From assembly GCA_021464415.1 (NCBI GenBank), contig CM038470.1, positions 30,871,774 through 30,935,773 of the forward strand: a stretch of 64,000 bases of DNA, in the 5' to 3' direction. The notes below the pieces were generated by a model that had not been told where the DNA came from, did not search any database, and worked only from the letters and a program-made list of their open reading frames with translations. Origin of the DNA: Lonicera japonica. Its lineage: Eukaryota > Streptophyta > Magnoliopsida > Dipsacales > Caprifoliaceae. A program made the translations under genes and the position numbers. Below are positions 10,901 to 25,900 of this stretch, one piece after another (position 1 is the stretch's first letter; each line of letters begins with the position of its first letter).

Positions 10901-13900
10901 ATGGATTTCCATCCGCAGCAACAGACTGTTCTCTTAGGTTTGTCCTTCACTGACTTGCATTCACTTGGCTCTGAATTCTTGGCTACAACTGGATTATATG
11001 CTGTACCTAACCTAAAACATAAGAAGATCCTTGTGTAACTTAACTGAACCGACTGCTCCGTTCCAATTTTGCGGAGTTTTATGGATTGGTTGGATTGGAT
11101 TGGACTGGACGGTATCCACTTTTTGAAAAGCCAAAATTATTGGATCAGTTTCGATTTTTTAAGGGTCTTAAACCTATCTTAACTGTATGACCTGACCAAC
11201 ACAATTACATGTTTTCCTTTAAAACTGTCATGTGTCATATTATAAGTGGATGTTGTTTTATATTTTGGTGCCTTTGGTGCTCTCTATCATCACCAGAAGG
11301 AACAAGCCAGTGAATTTGAGATAGGCAGACCTAGTTTCTAATTTGTAATTGATTACTGAATGGAACATTAAAAGCAGAAAATCTTGAAATCACAAATTTC
11401 AATTGGATCAGATTGGAAAGTGATCCCATCCGGTTGAATGTATTGGACTCTTCAGTTGTTTTGGTTTGGATTGGATGTAAAATTTAAAAACTGATGTTGG
11501 ATACTTGGATCGGATTGGTTATGAATGGCTTAAAAACCACCGGATTCGAACTGATGAACACCCCTACCTGGGTTTGTTATTGGCTATTTTCTTGTAGTTG
11601 GAACGAACGTTGGTGACATTAGTATTTGGGAAGTTGGATCTCGAGAAAGGCTAGTGCATAAAACTTTCAAGGTTTGGGATATCTCAGCTTGTTCAATGCC
11701 ATTGCAGGTGAAAGTTTCCTCGGCTTTAGTTTTGTTTCTATTTATTTTTACCTTAAAAGATTTTTATAGCATCGATAGTTTTTGTGTTTCCTCAATAAAA
11801 TCTTGATTAACTGAAGCAGACAACTTTGGTGAAGGATGCTACAATATCTGTTAATCGATGCATATGGGGCCCAGATGGATCTATACTTGGTACAGCTAAA
11901 TCTTCTACCCTTTTAACCCCCTTTTAGAATTGTGGTGTATTTTTGTTACTAAACTTTTTGCCTTTTCTAGGTGTTGCTTTTTCAAAGCACATTGTTCAGA
12001 TATATACTTACAACCCAGCTGGGGAATTAAGACAGCACTTGGAAGTAAAAACTCTGTTACCTAATCATGTTGTTTGTTATGTTTATACTTGCATTGAGAT
12101 GTACTTAATGATTCTTTCCATGTTGTAGATTGATGCTCATGCTGGTGGTGTAAATGATATAGCCTTTGCTCATCCTAATAAGCAACTGTGTATCGTTACT
12201 TGTGGTGATGATAAGACAATCAAGGTATCATCATTTTTCACATAGTTAAGCTTTCAAGTTATGAAGCACGTATACTTCTCAAAGGGACATGAATCCATAT
12301 CCGATACATATCAGATATGGATACACCTTTGATGCGTAGCGGATACACATTTTAGAGTTTCCTGATTTTTCTCAAATTTTTCTGAACTTTGGATACATGG
12401 GGATACATATGTATATCTTCGGGATACATTTGGTATACTCTTGGCATATGTTTGGAGGATAATTAATAATTTTAAACCTAAAATTAAAGGTTCAATATAT
12501 CCTTTTTGTTAACATTTATAATATATATTTGCTAGTTGTCATCGATATGGTTACCATTTATAAGAGTTAACTATATCGATGACAACTAGCAAATATATAT
12601 TATATATGTTAACACTTTTAAATTATAGGGAGGCCATTGTAAGACATTATAAAACTTTTATACTTCTATTAAGAAGGAAATAAATATCGTGGGATCATCA
12701 AATGTTCCAAATATCAAACTATCACAAGTTTGCGAAACATGTAAGACGCTTGCACTTGGGCTGCCTACAAAATAATAATTATACTGACTATAGTACATTG
12801 TTGTCGTTATTTTACGTAGTTATGTACCATCACACATATGTATATATATAATATTTAACAAATCCCCAAATGTATCTGTATCCTACTTGTTTCAACCCGT
12901 ATTTGTGCATCTGTACCTGTGTTGCTTCTTAGCTTTCGAGTATGCTAGGTAAATTGAGTAATCTAATGCCTCTGTTGTAATAGGTGTGGGATGCTGTATC
13001 TGGCCGGAGGCAGTATATATTTGAGGGTCACGAAGCTCCAGTCTATTCTGTCTGCCCTCATTATAAAGAGAATATTCAGGTAAATGATTGCTCTTGGTTT
13101 CCTTCCTTTTAAGTTACTTTGCTGCAATCTGGATAAATTTTGGAGCTTCGTTCCAACAATTGGGGGTATAAGAAAGCTACAAAAGGCAACATACTTCCTT
13201 TGCTTACTTTCCATATAATCCCCATGTTTTCTTTGTTGGCAGTTCATTTTCTCCACTGCCATTGATGGAAAAATCAAAGCGTGGCTGTATGATTGTTTGG
13301 GATCAAGAGTAGATTATGATGCTCCTGGACTTTGGTGCACTACGATGTCATATAGTGCTGATGGAACCAGGTCTTTACCATAATTCCCAATGGTGTTTAT
13401 TGGATTCTAGTGGTCTGTTTGATGGAAAGTTGGAAAATGATTGATAACGCTACTAAATTTTATGAAAAGTTGGAAAACAAGATGGGTGATTTGGTAATAT
13501 TTTCTATGGAAAATTTTCTTACCTGCCGCCTAAAGAATTTTATTTATTTCATGGAAACCCCAAAAAAGAGTTGGAACATTTCACAAAAAGCCTTTCCTCT
13601 CTTTTTCCAACCTCTGATAAGATTAGTAGCATCTAATGTCTTCAATCATTTTCCATTTTTTCTTTTATATATATATCAAAAGCACCCTACAGGGTTAATC
13701 AGTCCTATCATAGCCTTCATATTTTTTTATGCATACTACCCCTATTGCTGTTAGCATCAAGTTTGTCATCGTTAGTAGGGCAAATTCTACTTTCACCTTA
13801 TCTTAGTGCCCTGTTTCTGCTTATTCTGATATTAATAAGACCACTTAATTCGAAAGCATATGAGTAGTTTTCACCTCATTTTTTGAGTTGGTTAGTATGT

Positions 13901-16900
13901 AGAAAATTCTGCAAAATTGTCTATGAAACGAATTCTTGCCCAGTTCATATTCTAATTCTCCCCTATTTGCACACAATGTATATTTGATTTCTAATTCCGA
14001 GTATCTATGGTAATTTTGTAACTGTACTCCAACACTGTCTCAGACAAAGGTTAAAAGTATGAATATTTTGGAGAGAGAGCCTGGTTTATTTCTTTGTTCA
14101 AGAAGGTGCTGGGTGGAACTAGGTCGGCCATAGAGAGCCTAGAGACCATAGCGCCTATGCGAGGAATTGTCTAGACTTGGCAGCTGATAAAAATATAATA
14201 TTACAAGATTCTAACTTTACTTCTAAAAAGGACATTAAGAGTTCGTTAAACAAATATTACTCATAATTCAAATTTAAAGTCATTTTTTTTTAGAAAAAAA
14301 GGAGTGAAAAACTCCCTTAGTCCTGCCTAACTGCCATCCCATTACGCATGTATTCCACTTCATGAGTTTGTGCTGCTTAGGTTTCTTATCACTACGGATA
14401 TTATAAACCTAACCATTTGTTCCCACAAACATTGTATTGCCATGTTTGATATTACAATTATTCTGTGTGACGTATTAATATATCAGGATGAACTACTACT
14501 ACTCCTGGATAGTAACCACACACAAACTTCTCTAGTCGTATTGGGTGACGGGGAAATGACGATGCACCCCATTATACAGATTGATGTAACTTATCTCCTT
14601 AACCAAAAAAAAGTAATTCTAGGTTTCTCCCTTTTTTGACTAGTGAATATGTATATTGGTCGCTCTTTGCATTGCAATTACATTAAAAAAGGTATACGAT
14701 TCAAAATATAGAATGATAGTTCAAATGCTAAGAATGAGGAAGCATGGTTTACATTTATCCCTAGTTCCCTCTTTCATTTGTACTTCACTTACCCTTGGCT
14801 ATTGAAATTTTCTTTCCGCATCAGCAAAAAAAAGAAAAAACCTTTACAGAAAAGAGGCAAATATGCAATGTACATGTAGAATTTTTCAGAAGGAACAACC
14901 TCTTAAATCTTTTAGAGGATCCTTTGGATGAGCAACTTGGTGCATTCCAATGTAAGTGAAACGTAGCCCAAATTTTTTTTTTGTAAGTGAAACTAAACAG
15001 TCCAATGGTACCTTTATCTGACACAATTTTTTTTACAAGTCTTTGAAACTACAATGGCTTAATTGTAAACAGTAGATATATTGAGGAACTAAAAAAAAGA
15101 AACAGAAGCTGGGACTAATAGCTTTGATAGCCTTACTAGTTCGTTTTTTTCTTAGACCCTATGTAGACTTCGATTCTATAATTTTTTAGATTATTAGACT
15201 ACTAATGAGTGTCCTCTAGATTTCATTAATAGAGAGATGATCATGCTCTTCTTTACATGTTCTCCGGTCATTCATTTTTGGTTATAAGGTTTAACATTTT
15301 TCAGCAAGTCTAGAACTTCTGGCATACTCGATCCGTGCACAAAGTAGTTCCTCACGTTATCTCGATTTTTAAAATAGAATAAGCACAATGTGCTGGCTTG
15401 GTCTAGTGGTTATAACATGTACTCTTCATATTTGAGACCTTGGGTTCAAATTCTGTTATAAGCACTTCTATTATTTCAAAAGTGTGAGGGTAATTTCTTA
15501 GTTACATCTGTGTACCAAGAGTCGTTGTCTAACTTAATATATAGTAATAGATGATGTTATTTGTCCTTACTTCTGTTATATTTCTCATTGTTCTTTCCTT
15601 TTTGTGCTGTTGTGTTCTTAATCTCATACTATTTTTTTTACCTCCAGACTTTTCTCCTGTGGGACAAGCAAAGAAGGTGAGTCCCACCTGGTTGAGTGGA
15701 ACGAGAGTGAAGGAGCAATCAAGAGGGCATATTCTGGCTTTAGGAAGCGCTCATCGGGTGTTGTGCAGTTTGACACAACAAGGAACCGTTTCTTAGTTGC
15801 TGGAGATGAATTTCAGATAAAGTTTTGGGATATGGACAATATCAACATTCTAACAGTTATTGATGCCGATGGTGGATTGCCTGTTAGTATTCTTTGGATA
15901 CATGTGCAAATTATTCTTCTAAGTTTAATGAATAATTCAAAGAATTTCAGAAATGAAGTATTCAATATGGATATGGCTCATATACGGCGCCATTTTGTGT
16001 CAGATATTCACTTATGGATATGGTAGAGATATGACTGTTTACTTTGCAGATTTTTTCCTAAATAAGGGATATGAGAGTAAATTTTAATGTTCATTGGTTA
16101 AGTTCACAAAATTTGAAAATTATATTCACAATAGAGTTATTGAAGCACGTCAATAGTGTTAACTTTTGTCTTCCTTATTTGTATTCAAAGCAATCAGTCG
16201 CCACCATACTTCCCTATTAGCGTAAAATCACGCACATGCATGTATCTGTATATATATGTATAAACTAGAACTCATAGCACACCCCATGTGTGTGCAATAT
16301 AATACCCTCTAGAACATTTTGAGGCATGGTCAAGTGGTAGAGATATGTTTTATTTGTACTGAAGGTAATGGGCTCGAATCCTTGTTTAATTTGCATTTTA
16401 TTTTCTAAAGCATGAAAGTTTTTACTAATTTTATATATACACCAAACGTTCCATGCATTTAATATAATAGATATTTAGCGTAATATGATGATTTTATCAC
16501 TGTATCCTTGCTGTATCCGACCTCTATTTTGTTTAGAGATGTTGTGTCAATGTATAGGATCATATGGTATTGAGTTTCTGAGCCTATGCGACATAGCAAT
16601 TTTATTGACTTAAGCTCATAATAGCTTGAAGATATGAATTACTCTATGAATTACTCTTTTTTTATGCCATTTTCTATTTTACTTGCAGGCAAGCCCTAGA
16701 CTGAGATTTAATAAGGAAGGGTCATTACTGGCTGTAACCACAAATGACAATGGAATTAAAGTCTTAGCAAATAATGACGGGCAACGCATGTTGAGGATGC
16801 TAGAGAGTAGAGCATTTGAAGGGTCTCGAGGTCATTCGGAAGCAGTCAATACTAAAGTAATTATCTATCTTTGTCGTTATTTATTGGGTTTTTTTGGCTT

Positions 16901-19900
16901 TGCCCTCTCATTTATATGTGAATTAGACTTGCCCCATGCATGAGGGGAAGCTTAAAGTATTACGTAAAAGTGGGTGGGAATGTCTAATATTTTTTTTAAT
17001 GTCATCCTTTGAATTAACCCCCCTTGTTTTTATGTAATTCTCCGAGATTTCCCCGCATGCACGTGGGGCCGGGGCAAGGGTGGCCGAAGTCTAATTTTGA
17101 ATATGAAATGGGGGTTAAAGTAAAAAAAGGCCTTTATTTATTCGAATGTTTTTATAAATACCCCTATCATCATTTGTTATGGTTATCATGCAATTTTCGT
17201 TATGGTTTTGATGTTTTCTTTGCAAATTCCTCTGCAGCCTCAAATTGCTGGTCCATTGGGTCCTATTACTAATGTTTCAGCCCCTATGCAACAAGTCCTA
17301 GAACGTTCTGATAGAATCCAACCCCAGATGTCCATTGGCAATCTTGTATGTTATTACCGTAAATTTATCATCAAATTTGGGTTCTATTTATGGTTAGAAT
17401 TTATATTATTTGTCGTCCTTGCAGGCTAATGTGGAGAGCAGTAAGGTAGCTGATATTAAACCAAGGATTTTAGAGAATGTTGACAAAATTAAAAGCTGGA
17501 AGTTCCCCGATATAGTTGACTCAGCTCATCTGAAGGCTCTACGGTTGCCTGATCCTTTGACATCTAGCAAGGTACTTTCAACAAACATATCTGTGGAGAT
17601 TTGATTTCTCCAAGTAACTATTTCTAATTGTTTGAAGCACTTTCCAATTTGAAGAAGAAACAATTTCTTCGATATTACTTGTGATGACTTTCTCCAGATC
17701 TGCAGTATCAAAATTATGCATCACTTTTCCCTAATTTCCGTTTTAGTTGTGTTGATTGAACCTTGAAACCTCAGTGTTGTAATTTAATTTGGTAGAATTG
17801 CTCTTTGGAAATGGCAATACTACAAGATTAAAAATTTAGATAACAGGTATAGCAAAGATAGTCTATAAATATGTTTAACCCAAAGTTCTTTAGAAATACA
17901 TTAAGACACAGAAGAGAATCCTTTTCAAAAAGAAAGTAAAGTGGGTCCTCGTATTCTCTGACAGGCTGAAAGACCTTTAATTTTAGAATCAATTTGGTAA
18001 CATGCCCTCACATATCATAAAAAGAATCTTAATATTCATAGAGAATCCTAAATGAATCTTAGTTTCCATCTGGTTCGTCCTTTGAATCTTTCCTGGTATC
18101 GTAAATTACCGTCGTTCAAGATTTCAACATTTGCTTGGAGTTTGAGAAAGGAATCCTGGATTCACAGGAAATTCCCTTCATCCATTCCCAGATTTAATGA
18201 CGGGAGAGCTAGGATTCCTGAGAATCCTTTGATATATATGTATATATATATATTATTTTAGACACAAGTACCCATATTTAAATATTAAATAGTTCCAGTA
18301 TTGACCAACCATTGTCAAGGAGTCTTAAATGCCGGGAAAAAAGCTTTCCTAGAATCTAAAATGCCAATTCTTTTCCTAAAACTTGAACCAAGTGAGTCCT
18401 TAATGTAATGGTAACATATCCTCGCATACTTTAAAATTATCGTTGTGTATCCTTTTATCATGTATATGCTAAACTTACTCGATATTCAAAACTCTCTTAA
18501 TATTTTGAGGATCCATGTGGCACGTTTTGTGCAGATTGTTTAGTTTAATGCATATTTATATTTGTTACTCTCGATGGTACCCTTTTTGAAGTATATGTTT
18601 CATAGTGCTTCATGTCTCTATAGCCAACCTTAGTTGAATTAGTAACATATATCATGCATTACAGGTTATGCGGTTGCTCTATACAAATTCTGGATTAGCC
18701 TTGCTCGCCCTTGCCTCTAATGCTGTTCATAAGCTGTGGAAATGGCAGCGCAGTGAACGCAATCCATCTGGAAAGGTTACCTTTTGAATTTTTATTCTCT
18801 GTTACATTCTTGTTCTTATAAAACCTTCAGGACTTCCATTTCTGATTTTGTGTGCTCCATCATACTTCAGTCCACTGCATCCATTGTACCACAGTTGTGG
18901 CAGCCTACAAACGGGGCCCTCATGTCTAATGATATAAGCGACACAAAACCTGCTGAAGAGTCGGGTGCATGCATTGCTTTATCTAAAAATGATTCTTATG
19001 TCATGTCAGCCTCGGGTGGGAAGGTCTCCTTGTTCAATATGATGACTTTTAAGGTTTGTTATTTTCTCCACACGTCCACGAACATGAAATCTTGAGTTAA
19101 TTTACAAGGGTGTGTTTGATTGGCCAAGTTTTCCATCGAAAACTTGGGAACTATTTACTTTACCATCTTTTGGTTGTGTTTGATTGCTTAATTTTTTTGG
19201 CAATTCAAATTCCTTATAATCCCATGGTACAAGGTGCATAGTTCTAGGAACTTGAATTGCTATCAAACACATAATGTTATTGACATTTAAACATGTAAAT
19301 CCCAATTCCTTGCTTGCTATTTAAAGGGTCAGTTTCATAAAAAAGGAAAGTTATTGAAGACACCACTAATTTTGTGAGATGTTGGAAAAAGAGCCGAGTG
19401 ATGTGGTGAGATGTTCCCTTACTTTTTTGGTTTTCCATGAAATAAAATTCTTTGAGCGATGGGTAAGAACATTTTTCCAAGATAAAAGATGATGAACATC
19501 TCACCAAATCACTCATCTTTTTTTTTCAAACTATTTGATACATCTTATTAATCTTACCGATCATTTCCAACTTTTAATCAAACCAACCCTGAAAGTAAGT
19601 TAATTTCCGATTACTTTATTGTGTAACTTTACTTGTAGAATGTTTCAACAACTTGACTAATCTGGTACAACAGGTGATGACAACTTTCATGCCTCCACCT
19701 CCGGCAGCTACCTATTTGGCTTTCCATCCTCAGGACAACAATATCATTGCCATAGGAATGGAGGATTCTACTATTCAAATTTATAATGTTAGGGTTGATG
19801 AGGTAAGTTTCCTTGTTTTCATTTGAAGATGATGTATGTGTTGAATTACTTTCTAGGATAAAGATAGGGCTTTTTCTAATTTCCCCGCCCCCGTCCCCGT

Positions 19901-22900
19901 CCCCCGTTTTTATAGCGACTAGTCGTTATACTTCGCCCCTTGCATGCTGGGGAATCTCAAAGAATTACATTAAAGTTTTTATATTTATTATTATTATTAT
20001 TTTATTTTGGGGGGGTGTTGGATTAAAGGATGTTTTTTTTAATAGTAAAGAAAACAATTTTATCAAATAACGAAAAAGAGTACAGATCAAGATATGCTGC
20101 AGAACAGCGGATGAGGCATCCACTTAATCAGCTATCACCAGCATATCAAAATGAGAAAAACATCAAACAACAAAACCCAGCTATTAATCTAAAAGGCTGC
20201 AACATTCCAAATTGAAAAGAAAACGAACTGAGCTATCAAATGTACTCAAAACTCTAGCGCATAATCCAACTAGGAATTGAGTACGGCCCCAAATCTCCTC
20301 TGAACTGCTGCTTTTGTCTTCAAACACCCTTTTATTTCTCTCCATCCAAATCAACAATGCCAAAGCCAACAATGTAAACATCCAGATAATTTGGTTGTTG
20401 CTGTGACTAAAATTCCGCCTTATTATTATGAAGTCAGATTTTCTCTTTGTCCACACTTCACTAACGAATTTACAATGGGAAGAATGTGATCAATACTTTC
20501 TTCATCATTCTTGCAAAGGATGCACAGCGAGTAAGACAGAGACATAAAGGGCCTTGTCAATTGAATTAAGTCGCGTGTTCACTTTCCCCAAAGAAGTGAG
20601 CCAAACAACGACCTTGATTTTGGAAGGGACAAACTTTTCCGGATGATGTTGGATTGAGGAAAATGGGACGTCAAGGGGGACTGCGAAAGAATATTGAAAT
20701 ATGATTTGCTTGGGAATTCACCCAAATCATGAAACACCCAACGTTAACAAAAATTTGGCATTCAACCCACTCCCTCTTCCCCCCCCAATTTTTATAGAAT
20801 TGTTTGAGATTGGGCTAAGTCTAACAATTATGAAAACAGGGTGGTAAGTCTAATTTCGCATCCGGAATAGGGGCAAAGTAAAAATAAAGCCCATAAAGCT
20901 AATATCATGCCTTGAGCTTTTATTTATTTATTTCCCCAACAGCTGTTGGGGAAGAACCATCTATTTTTGTTCTTTTCATGCTCTTTTGCAGTTATAATTT
21001 CTCATGCAGCTACTGAGTATTTAAATAGTGAAACGTGAAATTTTGGCTCAGTGCAACATTTTGTCCATTGAGATATGAGATAGAGAGGAGGGATATGTCT
21101 TAGGGAAAATACTGTTTGGAGAATTGGTAGAGTTAAAAACAGCAACCTAAACGTTTGTATAATTATTTAAAACAAGTTTTAAGGCATAAAGGCCCATGCA
21201 TCCATGCATATTAGAGGAATATACTGGGATAAATTAATGCGAATCAGAAACCTGTCAATGTACTATCGAACATTGATCTTTACCAAAGAACAATTAAATG
21301 ATTGAATATCCATAGCTTATTAGGCTTTTAAGCAAATGGGATCGAGATACATGGTCAAAATCTATTCGAATAACTGAAGGTGAAGAAAAGAGTTGATAGT
21401 GATAGGTAACACTTAAGAAGAAGGGGTTAGAGAAGAAGTGTATTTCAACCTCAAGTTTCACATTCATTTGTTCAATCATTCTACTTAAAATATGTGGTCA
21501 CATAAAGTTAAATTCTAGGCCATTTGTGAACATATTTCTTCTAGGACTGGACTAAGTAACTAAGAATGCAAAATATAACGAAAATAGATATCTTAAGAAT
21601 CCTCAATTTGCAATATTACATCAAGTTTTATATAAGTTTGGATGATGTCCGATGTGTGGTCATAGTAGTGCCAACTTATTCCACATACTCCTCCCCAATA
21701 CTTAAAACAAACTCAACCTTAAGTTTTTTTTCTTTTCTTTCTATATATGTTTCTGTTCAATATTATAGTCCTGTCTACCTAAATATATTTTGCCAATTAA
21801 TGCGAGAACATCACGTGTACCTTTTGGACTTTGTACCCATTTGAACTTGAATTGGATACCTCTATCGAACTTGAATTGGGTGCCTCTATCACACTTTAAA
21901 AGATATACTACAGTGATACGGCATATTGTTGGTGTGGGTGTGGCTCATGGGCGCGCCTCAATCTGTCTATAGCAATTGCACAGACCAGGTTGACCTTGCA
22001 TCAATAATAATCTTACCTACATTTTTCTGATAATTTTTTTTCTGTATTCCGATGTTTTTGCTCAGAGGGATAGATCCAACTCCATATTGTTTTGACAAAA
22101 ATCGAGTAAAATATGAACCGCATGAGATAAATGTGTATTGTTACAAGTTGGTTGGTCCAAAGTGCACCTAGTGTAATTTACTATTTGTTATAAAGTTGCT
22201 CAAATTTAAGATTAAGATATGAAGGAGATAAGTTCTGTTCAAGCTGCTCTTTTTCATTTTATTTTTTTTGTAAATTGTATTCACAAATTGGTTTTACTTT
22301 TTAACTTCGTTGGTAGGTTAAAATCAAACTCAGGGGTCATCAGAAACAGATCACTGGGCTTGCATTTTCACAGACTTTGAATGTACTGGTATCTTCTGGA
22401 GCTGATGCACAGGTCAGTACTGTTCATAACAACGAATTGTTTTATGTATTATTTCATAGCATTTGTGTTGTAGTGAAATACTTCTAATCTAGGTGAAATG
22501 TGAAATGGTGAAAATAATTTTTACATATTTCGGGTGAAGTTTTTGTTCTTACAAGAGTTATGAACAAATGTATATGCTATGATTAGGCATTTTAATACCG
22601 AAGATAGCGATATTTTTTTAACTATAAATGGGTGACTTTCATGAAAATTATTTAACTCTGAAACAAACAGGCCCTTCCACAATGAAATCCAGGTAAAGGA
22701 CACCTCAAGTTCTCCCTGTCGGATGGAGTGCTTCCTCCACAATTTGTTTTAGCCATAAGGCACTTTCCGGTGTTTATCCATTACAAGGATGCACCCCTTT
22801 TTTCTTTTTTGAAGGTCAATTGTACCCTTACTGAATTTTCTTTATTTCATGGGTGGTCTCTTGGCCACCAACCATTGCAGTCGCTGCTGGTTGACAGCTG

Positions 22901-25900
22901 GCTGTGATTCAATATACCTTTTTGTGGAAAAAAAAAGAAAGAAAAAGATAATGAAAGGTATTTTATGTAAAGAAAAGGAGTTCACTTATTTTGAAATGGA
23001 AAAGGTAAGGTCTCCTTTTATTCCTTTCCCCATCCTTCGGATATAATTGCGGAAGGTGCCCTTCAAATCCATTCACTCATTTCTTTATTTCTTATAATTC
23101 TAAACGGGTGAACCATCGGGAAAATTATTTCACCTAGAACAAACAGGCCCCCTTGTGGTACTCAGTGTGAAGTTTAACTGGTAACACTGTGATGCTTTGT
23201 CTAAATTGCAGCTGTGTGTGTGGAGCATTGATGGGTGGGAGAAGAGGAAAGCAAGGTCTATACAAGCACCCCCCGGTCACCCTTCTCCTTTGGTAGGAGA
23301 AACTAAAGTTCAATTCCACAATGATCAGTCCCATCTACTCGTGGTTCATGACAGCCAAATTGCTGTTTATGATAGCCAACTTGAATGCCTTCGATTGGTA
23401 AATATTCTACATCATATCTACTAATATAACATGACGGTTTTGAATCTCTCCCCAAATTTTTGTTGATTGGGATACAATTGGCATCAAATTGGGACTGACA
23501 GTTTACTCACACTATGAACTAGGCACTCTTCCTTTTAACACTCTCTTTTGTTTATCTCCCTTGCATGGAAGATATATATCTATACTATTATATATGCCAG
23601 GACGAATTTCAACTGCTTTTAAGGCTCTGTCATGCCTTCGATAATTTTACCCCTGCAATCTTCTTTTTCATAAAAAATATGCTTGCAAGAAGATTTGAAC
23701 CCTTGCAACTAAGAAATTAAACACATATCTAAACACTAGGCCAATTATCAATTTTGTGAGTTATTTTCTTTAAATAAATGTATCAAAGTAGTATACATAT
23801 GATACTTGTGCTGGGTAATCTAGTTCAATCAGATGATAATTATGACCCCCTCCGTCTCAAAAAGATAGTCCCACTTCCTTCGTGGGTTAGAATCAGTGCA
23901 CCAAATCTCACAATAAAAATACTTCTTATTTTTAACTTCCCGTAAAAGTACCGAAGTCAAAGTGGGGATATCTTTTTGAGACGGGGGAACATATATATGT
24001 ATATTATATATATATATATCAGTCCCCCTTCTCTTAAGGACCGTCCTTAAGTTAGCTAACTTAAGAACCGTCCATTTCGAGGGGTAAACAGGTGAATTTT
24101 TTTATGAAACTTGGTGAGAATGATCTCTATAACGAGTAGATCATCTCCACCAGATTTCATCAAAAAAAATCAAATGGGAAGTGGGTTAACTAAAAATCTA
24201 AAATTTTCAGACCATGTTTGGTACCTGTCTATTTTATTTTTTCCCCCCAAATTTTAAAAACTCAACTCAAAATTAACTCTACTTTTATGCTTCCCAAAAA
24301 AACTTTAACTTTACTTTATCTCTCTAAAAAAACTTTTAAAACACCATAACTTTAAATTCAAAAATTAAAATTAAATAAATAAAATATATTTAAGACATAC
24401 TTGTTGAGATCTATAAAATAAGATCCATTTTGACTATTTTTTGAAATTTTTTTATGAGAGTTTTAATTGGTTGAAAAAAACTCAAAAAAAAATCAAATCT
24501 ACTTTTCAACATACTTCTAAATTCTACCAAACACCATCTTTTAAAAATCCAACTTAAAAACTCAACTCAAAACATCTACCAAACAGGCCCTCAACGTCCA
24601 GAAATGCGCATATATATTAATTTTTCAGTTAACCCACTTCTGATTGATTTTTTTTTATGAAATTTGGTGGAGATGATCTATTCATTATAGAGATAATCTC
24701 CACCAAGTTTCATGAAAAAATTCATCCGTTTACCCCCTAAAAAAGGACGGTCCTTAAGAGAAGGGCTCTCTCTCTCTCTATATATATATACATATATCTA
24801 TAATTCTATATTATGTTTCATATTTGTTGTGTGCATATTAAAAATTAAGATAGGTGTGGTGCAAGCACAGCTTATGGGAACAGTAGTAACTATATTGTAA
24901 ATTGATATGTTTGGCCAACTTAACCATTGCATTTTGTCAATTGAGGATTTTTTTAATATCAAACAAACCTTAACCTGATCCGGTGTTAGTAAAATGACTC
25001 CTTTTCTTACTTGCATGCAAAAAATTTTGTTACGTTGTTTATCTATTCTCTAGTATACAATGTTCTAAAAATCGCTAGGCGTTCCTAGGTCGGCGAGGGG
25101 GGGCCTAGCGCCTAGGGGATTAATCGGCCAAACTATTTTTTATTAAAAATATTATTTTAAATAACATAATACTAACGAAACATAATATACCTTTCAAAAT
25201 AAGATTAATTATCCAACATTCAACTAATAAAACATGCACTCCAAAAACATAATAAACAAGTTCAAACAATCAAACCCAAAGTGAACATCCCAAAATATAA
25301 CTCCAAACTTTAAAAGCATAAATGAAGTGAATGAATAATCTAATTTTTAAAAAAACAGTTTAATAAACTAATAATCTTATATAAAAAAAAAGTGAATGAA
25401 TAATCTTATTTTTAAAAAACAGTGTAATAATAAATTAATAATCTTATTAAAAAAAAGTGAATGAATAATCTAATTTTTAAAAAAATAGTGTAATAAACTA
25501 ATAATCTTATAAAAAAAAGTGAATGAATAATTTTATTTTTAAAAAACACTAAAACAGTGTAATAAACTAATAAAAAAAAGGTGAATGAATAATAACAATA
25601 TAACTTATAAGTCTTATATAAAGTAATAAAAAAAAGGTGAATGAATAATAACAATATAACTTAAAAAGTCTTATATAAAGTAATAAAAAAAAGGTGAATG
25701 AATAATAACAATATAACTTAAAAAGTCTTATATAAAGATAAACAAACTAAAGTTATTATAATTTATAAGGAGAAAAGTCAAAAACAGACCTTATTATAAT
25801 TTATAAGGAGAAAAGTCAAAAACAGACCTTATTATAATTTATAAACAGAAAAGTCAAAAACAGACCTTAAAGAAAACTAGGGCTGGACGGATTGTAACGA

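Noticed and set aside
15391..15480. A/B-box sequence as a functional tRNA gene
   Set aside because: No acceptor-stem pairing or anticodon arm can be drawn, and the tail is shared with other dispersed copies, so it is a SINE.
20184..20456. Minus-strand 90-codon frame as a host gene
   Set aside because: The sequence is the C-terminal tail of a LINE polyprotein.
25327..25868. Regular repeats resembling a CRISPR array
   Set aside because: Units are directly tandem minisatellites without unique spacers, inside a hAT element of a plant genome.
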